This document shows positions 35,350 through 46,022 of a DNA stretch of 64,000 nt, in pieces. This DNA is from Marchantia polymorpha subsp. ruderalis (lineage: Eukaryota > Streptophyta > Marchantiopsida > Marchantiales > Marchantiaceae), in the NCBI GenBank assembly GCA_037833965.1, contig AP031358.1:9680001-9744000 (forward strand). The letters run 5' to 3'. Under the pieces are notes generated by a model, which was given only the letters and a program-made list of their open reading frames with translations, made no database searches and was not told the origin of the DNA. A program made the position numbers and the translations under genes. The number at the start of each line of letters is the position of its first letter. Position 1 is the stretch's first letter.

Positions 35350-38065
35350 TTTAGAACTGGTGAGCTATCTAACTCGAGTGTTTGTCGTTGAAGTCCTCGA
35401 CAGGTGCACTTCTATGCAGGAAAGCGGAGCATGAAACAATCTGAGAATGAGCCCATCTAAGCCGCCTTATGTACCATCGAATTTTCCAATCACCTTGTCT
35501 CAGTGCTCGCTTACGACATGTCGAAAGCGAGGTTTCAACCGATTCCAACAGCCTTCCAAGACCCGAAGAAACCCAAAGAAACGTAGTCAACGGCACATGC
35601 ACGACCCATATATAATAAATTAATGAGAGGCAGTGCTCTGTTGAGAACACTAACATGTGTATTTAACAGCACTGCATTCATCAACTGGCGCCATACTTTG
35701 GATACTCATTACTTCTTACGGTAGGGCCTCGGACCCGCTATCCATATTCTTCAGGATAGTTGATCTCCCATCCACCAGTCCACCAACATGGGCGGCTGCT
35801 TAAGTATCTTTTGAACGGACTAGACATGCACGTACTACAGTGGGTAATTTAAACGTGTCGAGATTTACTGATAAAATACTCGTAAAGAGAAATAGATGCG
35901 ATAATAAAGAGAAATATCTGGATAATATGAATCAGACTATTACATCTGGCAAGAAGGTTTTTGTCATAATAATCAATCTAGATGTATGTAGATTGTACAT
36001 TATGACATATTGTAGATATGAATATTATTGTTAGATTTTACATTTCATGTTTTCTCTTTCTACTACTCAAATGAATCTAGTATTTTAATATTACATTATT
36101 GGTACTTTGATTTGTTACTCTAGTTAAATGATATGTAACTTGCATGCAACTAAACAAACTAATTTTTTGATATTTTTCATGCGCATTCAATTTATGATTC
36201 AAATGAAGATGTAAAGTAGAACTTTGTATACAACTTTTGTGCTACAAATTACATCAAATGTAATAACGTTGTTAGTGCAATCTTGCATGCTATATATCTC
36301 ACATCTATTTACAAAAACTTGCTCAAAATAATGTTTAATTTAGTTAAACTTTGAATGTCAATGCGTGTTGATATGAAATGTAAACTCAATTGTTACGTCA
36401 AGTTCTGTATATAAAATTGTGCATATGCATCAAGTTTCAAATTTTAACATTCTGAAAAACTCGTTGAACATAACAAAAGTGCTGAAAGCAATTCTTTATA
36501 GAATTTGACTGAAATTAAAAATTAATTTGACTCCGGCTGAAAGCCCTGCAGGCTTTTGAAGAAATGCTTACTTTGCATCCTCCGGAGTTAGTACTTCAAG
36601 ATATTTTTTCTACTTTTCGCACTCAAACTCTCCTTTATCCAGCTCATACTTTTTCTCATTTTGGACAACCTCTTCATCTTTTTGGTCCAGAGCTAGAAAC
36701 TTTCAAAAACGCTCATTGTCATATATTTAAATACAACAAATCCCTGCCGCGCCTACAATGACAGCAATATACGCCAGGATTCCCCAAAAATTTTACTACG
36801 CTCAATCAGTTGCCCACTGCACCGCAGAATTACCGGCTCTAGCTGCAGATCCACCACCGGGTGCTTCCCTTGCATCTGACTGAAAAGGAGAGGCCAATTG
36901 TTTATGAAATTTGGCTGAAACTAATATTTCAACTAGTGGCTATTATACACTTTTTTAAAATTTAAAACAACTCAATGGAGCACAATGAGAGAAAAAAAAA
37001 ATAGTCATTCACACAAGCAACTCATAAAAATACTCTATAGTTAAATACTGAGACATAGGAAAAGCAAAATGATCTCCATGGAAATCTATATGGATTTTCA
37101 TAGATAAACAAAAGTGCTATGAATATATAAAACTATCCACACACAAAATTTTCACTCTACCTCTACATATAAAAAACAGTCAATTGTATTTTTGTTAGTC
37201 CTATATTAGTTTGCACAAAGTGCAAAATCTTGTTGTTTACTTTTGCTAGTCTAACACCTTGAAATTAATTTCAGCCGCAGTAGTTATTTCAGCCGCAGTA
37301 GTCTAACACCTTGAACATTTTTCAAACAATGACATTTGCAATCATTATCAAAAAAAAATACAGAAAGAAATATTGTAATTATTCTTACGAAATAATCTTG
37401 GAAACATGTTTTTATTTGTACCAAAATCAGAAGATTATCATATGAAGTTATATCTTTGAATCATCATTTTATAAACATTTTCTCACATACCTTACAAGAA
37501 ATTACTTAAAATTGTCAAAAATCTATATGTGATCTTTATCATAAAAATAAACTACCTTATATATTAAAATTAATCAACAACGAAAATTTTCTATGTTGTA
37601 CTAGATTATTTTTCAAAACTTATTTTGGAAAATAACTAAATATATATCTACATAATCTACCCTAAAAAAATTGTTTATAATTACGTCAGTACATATTTTT
37701 AATTGCTGCTTATTTTCAAAAGAAAATTATACCTCTACAATAATTTATAGTAGTATGAGAGATAATTTCATTACGTGTTCAAAAATCTAAATTGATAGTG
37801 ATATTACATCATTTCAAAAAAATCGAAATTAGATTTATATAAAGTTGTTGTGGTAACCCACTTTTTGTTTTTTGTCGGAACTAAAACATTTTTGAATAGT
37901 AAGTACCGCGGCAGCAGCTGTAAATAGTAATCGGTACGCCAAACCAGAGTAAAAAGAGGATCGAGGACATTCAAGGGGTTTTGGGCTTAGGCCAGTGGGA
38001 CGCTTGGGACGGAACGGGCGGTTCATGCTGCAGGATCCGCTTCGAGCAACTTCGGCGGTAGATCA
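35350..38065. other. OMT upstream region and AT-rich interior of the insertion
   Basis: The first ~300 bases are the promoter and leader side of the O-methyltransferase. Beyond ~35,830 the DNA is strongly AT-rich. A plus-strand frame at 36564-36761 (LHPPELVLQDIFSTFRTQTL and onward), with a coding-like frame just after it, may be a transposon or gene fragment. No complete gene was found. Confidence 0.4.
35607..35615 (-). promoter_or_regulatory. Possible TATA box of the O-methyltransferase gene
   Basis: The minus strand reads ATTATATATGGG about 260 bases upstream of the ATG. It is the best TATA-like element near the gene. A leader of roughly 200 bases would follow, but this rests on sequence pattern alone. 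Confidence 0.3.
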
Positions 38066-38207
38066 CTCATAACTTTCTCAATTCGTAACGCTTTGAGTTG
38101 CTTCGGGTCTTGTTGGAAAGAGCTTGACGCGGTGGTTCTAACGAGCCCAAGAACTTGTGAAACGGATGAGAGTTCACTGAGTTATGAGTGTCGGAAGTTA
38201 CTGATGG
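38066..38207. repeat. Duplicated 135-140-bp module, copy 1
   Basis: It opens CTCATAACTTTCTCAATTCG, then has GTTGGAAAGAGCTTGACG, TCTAACGAGCCCAAGAAC, AAACGGATGAGAG and GAGTTATGAG. The same order recurs at 38347-38483. Phrases of this kind (ATAACTTTCTCAATTCG ... TTGGAAAGAGC ... TCTAACGAGCC) are common inside plant LTR retrotransposon LTRs, so an LTR fragment is inferred. Confidence 0.7.
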
Positions 38208-38346
38208 GGGGCTTTCGGCGGTAGAGCGACTTTGGCGGTACGCCTTCGGCGGAAGAACCGCCGGAAGATGCGCCTTCGGCGGTAGATGCCTTCGGGTCAA
38301 CGCCTTCGGCGATGCAGGAGAGTGCATTCGGCGGAAGAGTGAATCC

Positions 38347-38483
38347 CTCATAACTTTCTCAATTCGCAACGCCTCGACTTGGTTAGGGTTTCGTTGGAAA
38401 GAGCTCAACGTGTTGATTCTAACGAGCCTAAGAACGCGACAAACGGATGAGGACTCCGGGAGTTATGAAGGTCGCAAGATACT
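38347..38483. repeat. Duplicated 135-140-bp module, copy 2
   Basis: This is the second, diverged copy of 38066-38207 in the same orientation. The ~140 bases between the copies are filled with CTTCGGCGG-type motifs. Two hairpins follow: CTCGCCTAC-GA-GTAGGCGAG at 38490-38509 and the perfect palindrome CGCCTACGCGTAGGCG at 38543-38558. Confidence 0.7.
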
Positions 38484-38622
38484 CAGCTTCTCGCCTACGA
38501 GTAGGCGAGGAAAGTTTGTCCTATGCGCGGACGAGAGAAGTCCGCCTACGCGTAGGCGCTTCGGCGTCGGCGGGAAATCCGCCTTCGGCCCTAGAAATGC
38601 GCCTTCGAGGTTGGAACTTGTA

Positions 38623-38730
38623 CTTTGTTGGACGTCTACTCATACAGATGGATCTCGATAAGGTTAGATAGCTAAGGCTCGTAATGTGAGCACAAAAATG
38701 CATGAGCATTAACGTACAACATAACCAACT
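38623..38730 (-). repeat. 108-bp terminal-type inverted repeat, right copy
   Basis: It is the reverse complement of 33384-33491 with no mismatch. Just outside it, TAACGTACAACATAACCAAC occurs twice (38710-38729 and 38739-38758) with nine bases between. The first of these is part of the inverted repeat. Confidence 0.9.
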
Positions 38731-38756
38731 GACATGACTAACGTACAACATAACCA

Positions 38757-38905
38757 ACCCATTGAAAGCTATTGCTAACGTTAAAAAGTTGATCTCAAAG
38801 AACTGAATGATTTTTGAATTTCTCTAACTATATAATCTCCGACAAGAGTACTCTTTTAACCCTGATACAATACTAAATATATATAACACGTGTGAACATG
38901 ACATT
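38757..38905. repeat. Right half of the split repeat unit
   Basis: It aligns with 30315-30470 (CCATTGAAAGCTATTGC; ACTATATAATCTCCGACAAG; ACACGTGTGAACATGACA). It continues the copy interrupted at 33333. Confidence 0.6.
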
Positions 38906-40137
38906 ATAATTTATATTAATCATAGAAAAATACTTACTCATTTATCTATTTGAAATATATCGATAATCTAAATAGTTTTGTTCAGGTTTTTTAATTATCA
39001 TTTATATATTATTCATTGATTAGATCATCTATGATATATTTTATTAGATGATTAGTATATAAATCAACTCTATAAATGATGCAAAACATTTTTGTAATCG
39101 AAGAGTGACCAAAGTAGTTTATCCCTATAGCATGTTTCATAAATGAACGAAATCGAAGATCAAATATTTTCTTTGGAAATTTGTGAAAACAATTAGAAGT
39201 CATGTTGTTTAGATTTTTAATGTTTGTTCATATAAACAAAGCACTCCAATGCACAACCGGTACTAGCATATGTCTTATGAGATTCGTATGTGGCAAGCAC
39301 ACGTATCAGCACTCGTTTAACATGTAGATAGAGATCTGCAGGCAAACCGTCATCGGAAAGATTTGAAGCCTGGAACTAGAGCCGTCGAACGATTCCAAGT
39401 TCTAGATTTCTAGCTGCCAGGTATGATTGGACTGCTGTGGCAAATCGCTTTTGTCGCCCTGGACTTGCTGCATCTGACCCTGTGGGCTTTTGCATCGACT
39501 CGCTTAGTTGCACAAACTTTTACAAATGGCCGTACTGCCAGGTGTCAGGGATCCCAGTTTCTTTCTCCTCTTTCTTTCTTTCTTCATCCTCCCTTCGGGC
39601 TGCCCCGGATCAGCCGGATTTTATCTCAGTTTTGGAAACGGGGAGGCGGGGCACTTTGCGGGAAGGGAACGGGGAGGGCACTTTGCGGCAACCATGTAGA
39701 GGCCGCAACGTTGTATCTAGTGCGTTGCAATGATCTACGCCGTAACAATGATCGCAGTCGTGTCGTGGAACGTTGCGGGAAAAAGAACTAAAACTGAACT
39801 ACAAGAGGGATAGCTCAGATGGAATCCCTAATGTTCAGACTGTAATATTTGTAATGAAACGGTGATAACAAATTGAGGCGACAAAATTTTAAGCGGCAAA
39901 GATTAGGGTTTTTGAAAATAGAATCACATCAATATTCTCCAGCTCGTCGTTTCGACGTCGCTTTTGGGTGCCAGTGTCAGTGCTTTGAGGAGCTCGTGCC
40001 AGAGCTCGTGCTTGTACTTTTCTTGTCATTTCAGGTGCTTTTGCAGGTGTGGTGACAGCATGGAGGCAGGATGGATTGTGCAGGACCCACCTTATGAAGG
40101 CCCTTTCAATTCGTTAATGTTGAATTGATCAAATGGG
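38906..40137. other. Non-coding region upstream of the transposase gene
   Basis: The sequence is AT-rich to ~39,230. At ~39,640-39,700 GGGCACTTTGCGG occurs twice within a G-rich stretch. The open frame at 39423-39791 has biased composition and no recognised domain. This may be the transposase promoter and leader; no terminal inverted repeat of that element was identified. Confidence 0.35.
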
Positions 40138-43100
40138 ATGGCCTACATCAAAAGCTCGAGGCTTAACGATTTTGTTTCGGGAGAGGGATCTTGTCATAGT
40201 GATGCAAAGACAGAATTTGTGACACGTTGCTCATACAAGGGTGGAGGTACTAGGCACAATTGGGAATCGTATGCAATGTATTATTGCAAGTATGGTACTC
40301 CAGAAAGGGGCAAGAAGAGTATGCTTTTCTCGAATTTTATTCAAGATCCATCAACAAAGGCAAAATTTGGTCCTGGCAGCAGGGATAGACTAGATCATGA
40401 TTCGCATCACAAGGGCTGTCAGTGCAGGTTTAGTGCCATTAAACTGCTGTCTAATTATCACATTCCACCAGGAATCACAAAATTGATATACAAGCATAGA
40501 AGACACGTAAATGCTGCAGGCGTAGCTTGTCATGGCACAGCGTGTTCGGATAGTGTTGGCTTGCCATCTCAAATGGCACGCAATTTATCCTCTGAATGCA
40601 GGTAACGGCATATTTGTTACATTTTCAATATATTTGTTTATCGTTCACAGTCAATCTCCCGTCATATTTGTAATATCTACAATAAGTTTGTTGTTATTAC
40701 AGTTTGTAAAAGTTTGACACTAAGCAAGCATGTTGTCTAATATTTTCTACGTTCTTATGCCAGGGAGTGGGTTGAATGCGAGTTAAGAAGAGGTTTAACT
40801 CCTCCACAAATTCTCATGCGTGCTGCAAAAGCACTGTTTGAAAATCATCAGCGCTTAGGCTATATGCAAGGGTCCCCTATTAGAGATCATTATATCACAT
40901 CTGCCGATGTGTATAATATCAAATTGGAACTGGACAAGGAAACTTGGAGAAGTCATGCTAATGATAGAATTAGCACAGAATTATGGATGAAAGCGAATTC
41001 ATCTCAAGTTGTTTTGTATCAGGCACCAAAAAGTGATCCATTTAAACCATTGAGGCTTGCTATTACAAGACCCTTGCTCCTAGATTGGTTGCTAAAACAT
41101 GGAAATGGAGGTTGTGTTGCTATAGATGGAACGCATGGCACGCAGAAGTATAAGGTAATATTCTACTACCACATTTTGATGTTTTTATCATCAGGCTTCC
41201 ATGATTATGTATATTCTACCTTACTATTTGCAATCTCTGCAAGATATTTGAAAAAATGACGGTTTGGAGCTTTAACCAATCCTGTAAGAGATTATTGAAC
41301 GTCTCAATGTGTGCTGTATATGTTGTTTTATATACCTTGATCACGTCTAAATTATCAAGACATAAAAATAGCGAATCATTCATTTGTATCAGGTTTAGCT
41401 TAGTATCAATGAAGATGAATACTTTGTAGACGATTGCTAGCAGCAAACTGATATGTTTATTTCATTTTTTGCAATGTAGTATCCACTGTACACCTTGATG
41501 GTGTTTGACGAATATGAACACGGACATCCTACTGTTTTTGGGTTCCTCGAAAGAGAAGAAACAGAAGATCTGGTGGATTTATTATCTGCAGTGAAGAAGA
41601 TGGCCCAACATTATATCCCTGGATGGATGCCCTCGTGCTTCATGACGGATTGTGCTGACAATGAGAGACTTGCCCTAAACATTGTTTTTCCGCATATCCA
41701 TGTATTTCTTTGCATATATCATGTTCGAAAAGCATGGACAAAGAAATTGATTGAGGTTGTGAGTGGTCATGAAAAGAGAGCTATTATGAATGCTGCTTTA
41801 GAAGACCTGTGCTTTGGAAGCACATTAATTGCTGATGGAGAAGAATTTGATGTGGAAAGATCTGCTGCGATGAAGCTTCTGTTATTTTACAAAAAATTTC
41901 AGCTCTCTGAGCCACAATTTGTGAAATACTTTCAAACAGAATGGGAACCTTGTATGGGTAAGTGTAAGTTTGTAACATGTGCATTATATTTGAAGTTATT
42001 ACATTTTGGAAGTTGTTTTTTGCTTAATGAACTTCCACAAGCACATCTAACTTACTGTTTTGGAATTCAGGTCAGTGGATTCGTGATGAACGGAGGAAGA
42101 CATGTCGTAACAATCAAGATACCAACAACGCTATGGAATCAATGCATGGACACATGAAGGATTTCCTTTATGGCTGGCGCAGGAATGCACATGAGCAACG
42201 TTTGGATCATACAGTATATGGTCTGCTAGGGGATTTTGTAATGAGAATTTGGTACAAAGATCAGAAGAAGCTACTTGGCTTTATTCCAAATAAGAAGAAA
42301 GATCAACGTGTGATTGCTATGATCATGAAGACAAGATCTATGCTAACTGTCCCTGTTACTTGGCCTCATGGCTATGCAGGCCCCGCATTAGTGGGCTCTA
42401 CATCAAAGCTAAATAGAAGGTATCTTGTAAATTGGAGACGAGAAAAGTATGCATGCGAGTGCTTCTGGTCACTCCAAGGCAACTTTTGCAAACATCAGGT
42501 ACAACTCAGATTGTAATTCTGTCTTTGATTGCATATATTGGTTGTATATGTATTTTTTATTAACACTGCTTGATTCATGTGTGTCTAGATTCTTATTCTA
42601 CGAAGGAAAGGATATTCCGAGACCAACATCCGCATTTGTTTGGGCATACGGTTTGGTGGAATCAAAGAGCTCTTTGATAAAGGTCCTTCATCACAGATAT
42701 ATGATTTCAATGAGGATCCAGTCCTTCGAAGAGAACTTGCAGATATTGAAGTCAAAGATAATCGCCATGATACCTTCAACCTTACAGAAGGTACTTCAAA
42801 CTGTCATTTTAATGTGCAATAACTGCATATATTTTGCAGAAATGACAGTTTGAGTGATGAAACTACCTAACCGTACATGTTCTATGTGTTATCAGATACG
42901 GACAGCCCTGTAAAGAAAGCATCAAAGCCAACAGATCTGGAGGAGAAAGAAAAGACCAAGCGTGTTCTTCATACTCAATTGGTATGGCTGAAGGACTTTT
43001 TTGATGAAAATCCTAGTATGCTGAAAGTGGGAGAGCTAGAGCTCCGGCATTGCATTGGACGTATCAAGGAGTCTCACCAAGCATGGAGTACTGGTAGAAT

Positions 43101-43299
43101 ACTTCCTGTTGCAGACATGTGGCGTACATCCATGCTAGATAAGCCTAGCTCATCATTCAGGAAATTGAGTTGGCTTGAAAAATTAGCAGGCATTAAATGT
43201 CCTAAGCCACAGAGATTACTTGAAACAGGAGAAAGATTTAGAGCCCCTACCGCAGATTTAGGAAAGGTAGAAGAAGGAGCTTTACAGCTCAGACTTTGA
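40138..43299 (+). CDS. Mutator-like (MULE) transposase with SWIM finger, 6 exons
   Basis: The exons are 40138-40601, 40764-41154, 41480-41957, 42071-42498, 42589-42790 and 42896-43299. All have GT/AG sites and matching phases, giving 788 residues to a TGA. The N-terminus (~30-150) has Cys/His pairs like a WRKY/FLYWCH-type zinc domain (CQCRF, HRRHVNA). The MULE catalytic core shows Asp276 (AIDGTHG), Asp342 (MTDCADNE) and Glu467 (NNAMESMHGHMK), a plausible DDE triad. CLYHV-type sequence (CIYHVRKAW) is present. The SWIM finger is C573-x-C575...C584-x-H586. The C-terminal exon is hydrophilic. It would cut and paste DNA in the nucleus, unless it has been domesticated. The TGA at 43297-43299 is followed in frame by 45 more sense codons to TAA 43432-43434, so the natural end may be later. 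Terminal inverted repeats were not found. Confidence 0.85.
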
Positions 43300-43434
43300 A
43301 AGGGCAGGCAGGATGCCAAAAGAACTCGAAGTCTGATCAAGCAATTCCTTCAGGCAAGTGCAAATAGAGAAAAACGCAAAGAGGAACAAGCTAGAATTCT
43401 AGGAGAGACGATCGACTTGACTCTTTCTCCTTAA

Positions 43435-46022
43435 GTTGTTTGCTTGTGATGCATGAATGTTGTTTCAATTTCATAGTAAAATGAAACCATTTTGTCCAAT
43501 TCCACATTTAGCTGATTTGCATGCGTTGATTACAGTTTGGAAATTTACCATGAACTCACGGTAGACAAATTATTTGTTCAATGATGACAGTCAATGTTGC
43601 TAAGATGACGTTTCAAAATTAAGAAACTTGATTCTGCGTATTTTGATATTATTGAGATCCAACTTTTGATATATTAATGAATGTATCTGAGTGCTACTCA
43701 AGTTATATTAAAGGTGTGCTGGAAGAGACGTCTCTATGTAAGGTCTTTCTTGTTGGAGCTTGTTGGATTGCAAGAAGACGCGCCATCAGCTTGGATGTGA
43801 CAGCTTGATATTCTTTAGTCAAAAGTCTTTGGAATTCCAGGAGCTGGAGGCAGTGAAATGTGAAAGGATGAGAAGTAACTTACAGCACCAGTTAGATCTT
43901 GCAAGACTTGAGCTTAGAATGTGTGATCTTGCTTGAATATTGACCCTCAGAACTTTACTTGTTCATTGCATATAGATTTACTTAAATAATGGGAAAAAAA
44001 ACTCATGTTTGAAGTTGAGGAATTAATCCTATCCATATTTGGACATGCGCTTCACCTCTATATTCAATGACTGAACGGTATAGCCTATTAGACTGGATCA
44101 TAGAATTTTTGGGTACACTTGTTATGATGAGGTTCAGAGCATTGCACGTAAGTAGCGATGACATTCATTCGTTGCATCTTTCAAAAAATACAAACTTTTT
44201 TGAAAAAAAAGTCACGTACACAGTAAAATCCCACATGTTGTATTGCCAATATGTTGAGGTTGGAGATAAATTCATTCGATACTTGTCATGGTTGTATCTG
44301 TTACGATCTTAAAACTTTGATGTTCATTATTAGACTGTATTGTGTATATTCATCTCATATGCTTCAATTCCGGCAAAAGTAAGTAAAACATTTTTTAAAG
44401 ACAAAGGTGGGTATAGAATCACAATTGATGATATTTCAGATGATAAAGAAGTTGTTAATATTTTGGCAATCGGACCTATTTTGACAAGTATGATATAATA
44501 TCCTAGAAATAATATTCTATTTTAAGAATAGGATATTTTTTCAAAACTACCATATATGTAAAGCTAGGACTGAAATCGTAGATTTGACTATGAAACTCAT
44601 GGAGCTAATATAAACCCATGAATTTGAATCCATGACTCCTTTTTTTTAGGTTTTAAATGAGAAAAATGTCGATTAGCCTGTCGAGCGACGAGTAGCCTGT
44701 CGAGCGCCTGCAAGGCGCAAGTTGCATAAGGTTTGGTTACCTCTCAGCTCTCCTCTCGGTCGCCTTACGAGTGAGAAAGGAACATCAGGTGCCTTTACGA
44801 GAGAAAGTGAGTGAGAAAGTTGAGTTCGATTTCGATATCATGAACATATTAATACGTGGATGTAATTGTAAAGCGCGTTTAGTGTCGGTCGTTTAGTAGT
44901 GTAGTGTCGGTTGTTTAGTTTAAAGCTCTTTCATGCTCACGGTCAAATTTCAAGCTTTTTGGTTTTTCTCTGTTCTCTTCTCTGCTCTTTCCCTTAAAAA
45001 ACGTCTGAAAGTGCTTTTCATGTTTCGCAGGACTTCACAAATCAGGGAATCGTTCTATTGTGTCGATTTGTGTTGCAAGGGTTGGAAGGCGGTGGACAGC
45101 CCGAGCTTTTGCAGGTGGGTCACAGTTCAAACGTTTCTTTGGGTTTGAAGTGTGACTATTTGCCACCGAAGCAAGTGGTAAACCAATACTCCATCCAATG
45201 GTTTCGTCTGTCCTTTACAGCAGAGCAATCGATATGAAAGGACCAATTGCATTTCTGACTGCCATTAGCCTGACGAGGTTAACGGATCAAAGTCAGTTCT
45301 TTGTAGAATTTCAACGAGACTTATGTCTTCGTTGCCATGTACAGGGTTTCCATGCGTATTCCAGGACAAGGTTGGAGCGCTCCACATCTTCCTCTTTCGC
45401 TGCTTCGTCAGGTCTAAAGGTAAGTCCGGTGCTGTGCTCTACTTAGTTCACATGGTTCACATGAGTAACAATTTTGAGGACAATATACATGGAAATGCAG
45501 GCGCATGAGACGAGTTAAGGACCTATAAAATAAACTGTATGGCCGATTGAACACAACGATCACGAGTTTGTGAGTATATTTCCCTACCCGAAATTAGACT
45601 AGGTCACGAGCAGATTATTAGACTGCAAGACTTATTATCTCCATGTTCTCTCCGTTCCTCCATATCTGACAAGAACTGGTGTGCTTGTGTCCCATTCACA
45701 GAGATACGCTTTCAATCGTAATCGACGCTCCAATCCCAATATGTTCTTGAACCAATGCGTAATTAAATTCTTATTCTGTACTCTTATGCCGTTCCCTTAA
45801 TGAAGTTCAGAATCGCTGCATAGACAGAGATCTGAGATGAAGGTAGTTCTTTGGTCTTGTTGTCAAGTTTTACATCAATGAATCAGAGTACCACCACTTG
45901 CTACAGTCCTTGTAGCGGTGTCGCATGCAGACGTATATTTCAAAACTTTGAGTTTCGGCATAGCACCTCAACTCAAGTTGACACCATGTTCTAACTTTCA
46001 ATCAACGGCCTTATCATGGCAG
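43435..46022. other. Intergenic, with one candidate exon
   Basis: It is AT-rich to ~44,640. AGCCTGTCGAGCG occurs twice at ~44,675-44,710. A coding-like exon lies at 45031-45237. Nothing else is supported. Confidence 0.4.
45031..45237 (+). CDS. Candidate exon, 68 codons, unknown
   Basis: After a TTTCGCAG acceptor the frame is open for 68 codons to TGA without needing an ATG. It reads GIVLLCRFVLQGLEGGGQPE, then SLGLKCDYLPPKQVVNQYSI and WFRLSF. An internal GTGGGT could also act as a donor. No upstream exon or family was recognised. It may be a remnant of a gene or element. Confidence 0.25.
   Translation, partial: DFTNQGIVLLCRFVLQGLEGGGQPELLQVGHSSNVSLGLKCDYLPPKQVVNQYSIQWFRLSFTAEQSI

Larger units (their letters stand above)
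33334..38758. mobile_element. 5.4-kb inverted-repeat-bounded insertion carrying an O-methyltransferase
   Basis: The segment is flanked by the two halves of a repeat unit found whole at 30.2-30.5 kb, and it is bounded inside by 108-bp identical inverted repeats (33384-33491 and 38623-38730). Its left tip folds back on itself: TGTGAGCACAAAAA pairs with TTTTTGTGCTCACA, enclosing a 17-bp stem of AACGTACAACATAACCA. Its right tip has a 20-bp sequence twice. No transposase was seen inside, so it would be non-autonomous or composite. Contents from left to right are the O-methyltransferase gene, AT-rich DNA, and a duplicated GC-rich module. A target-site duplication could not be identified, so the exact ends are uncertain by tens of bases. 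Confidence 0.5.

Noticed and set aside
39808..39830. tRNA-like text GGGATAGCTCAGATGG
   Set aside because: Only the 5' part and D-arm resemble a tRNA. The remaining stems cannot be formed.
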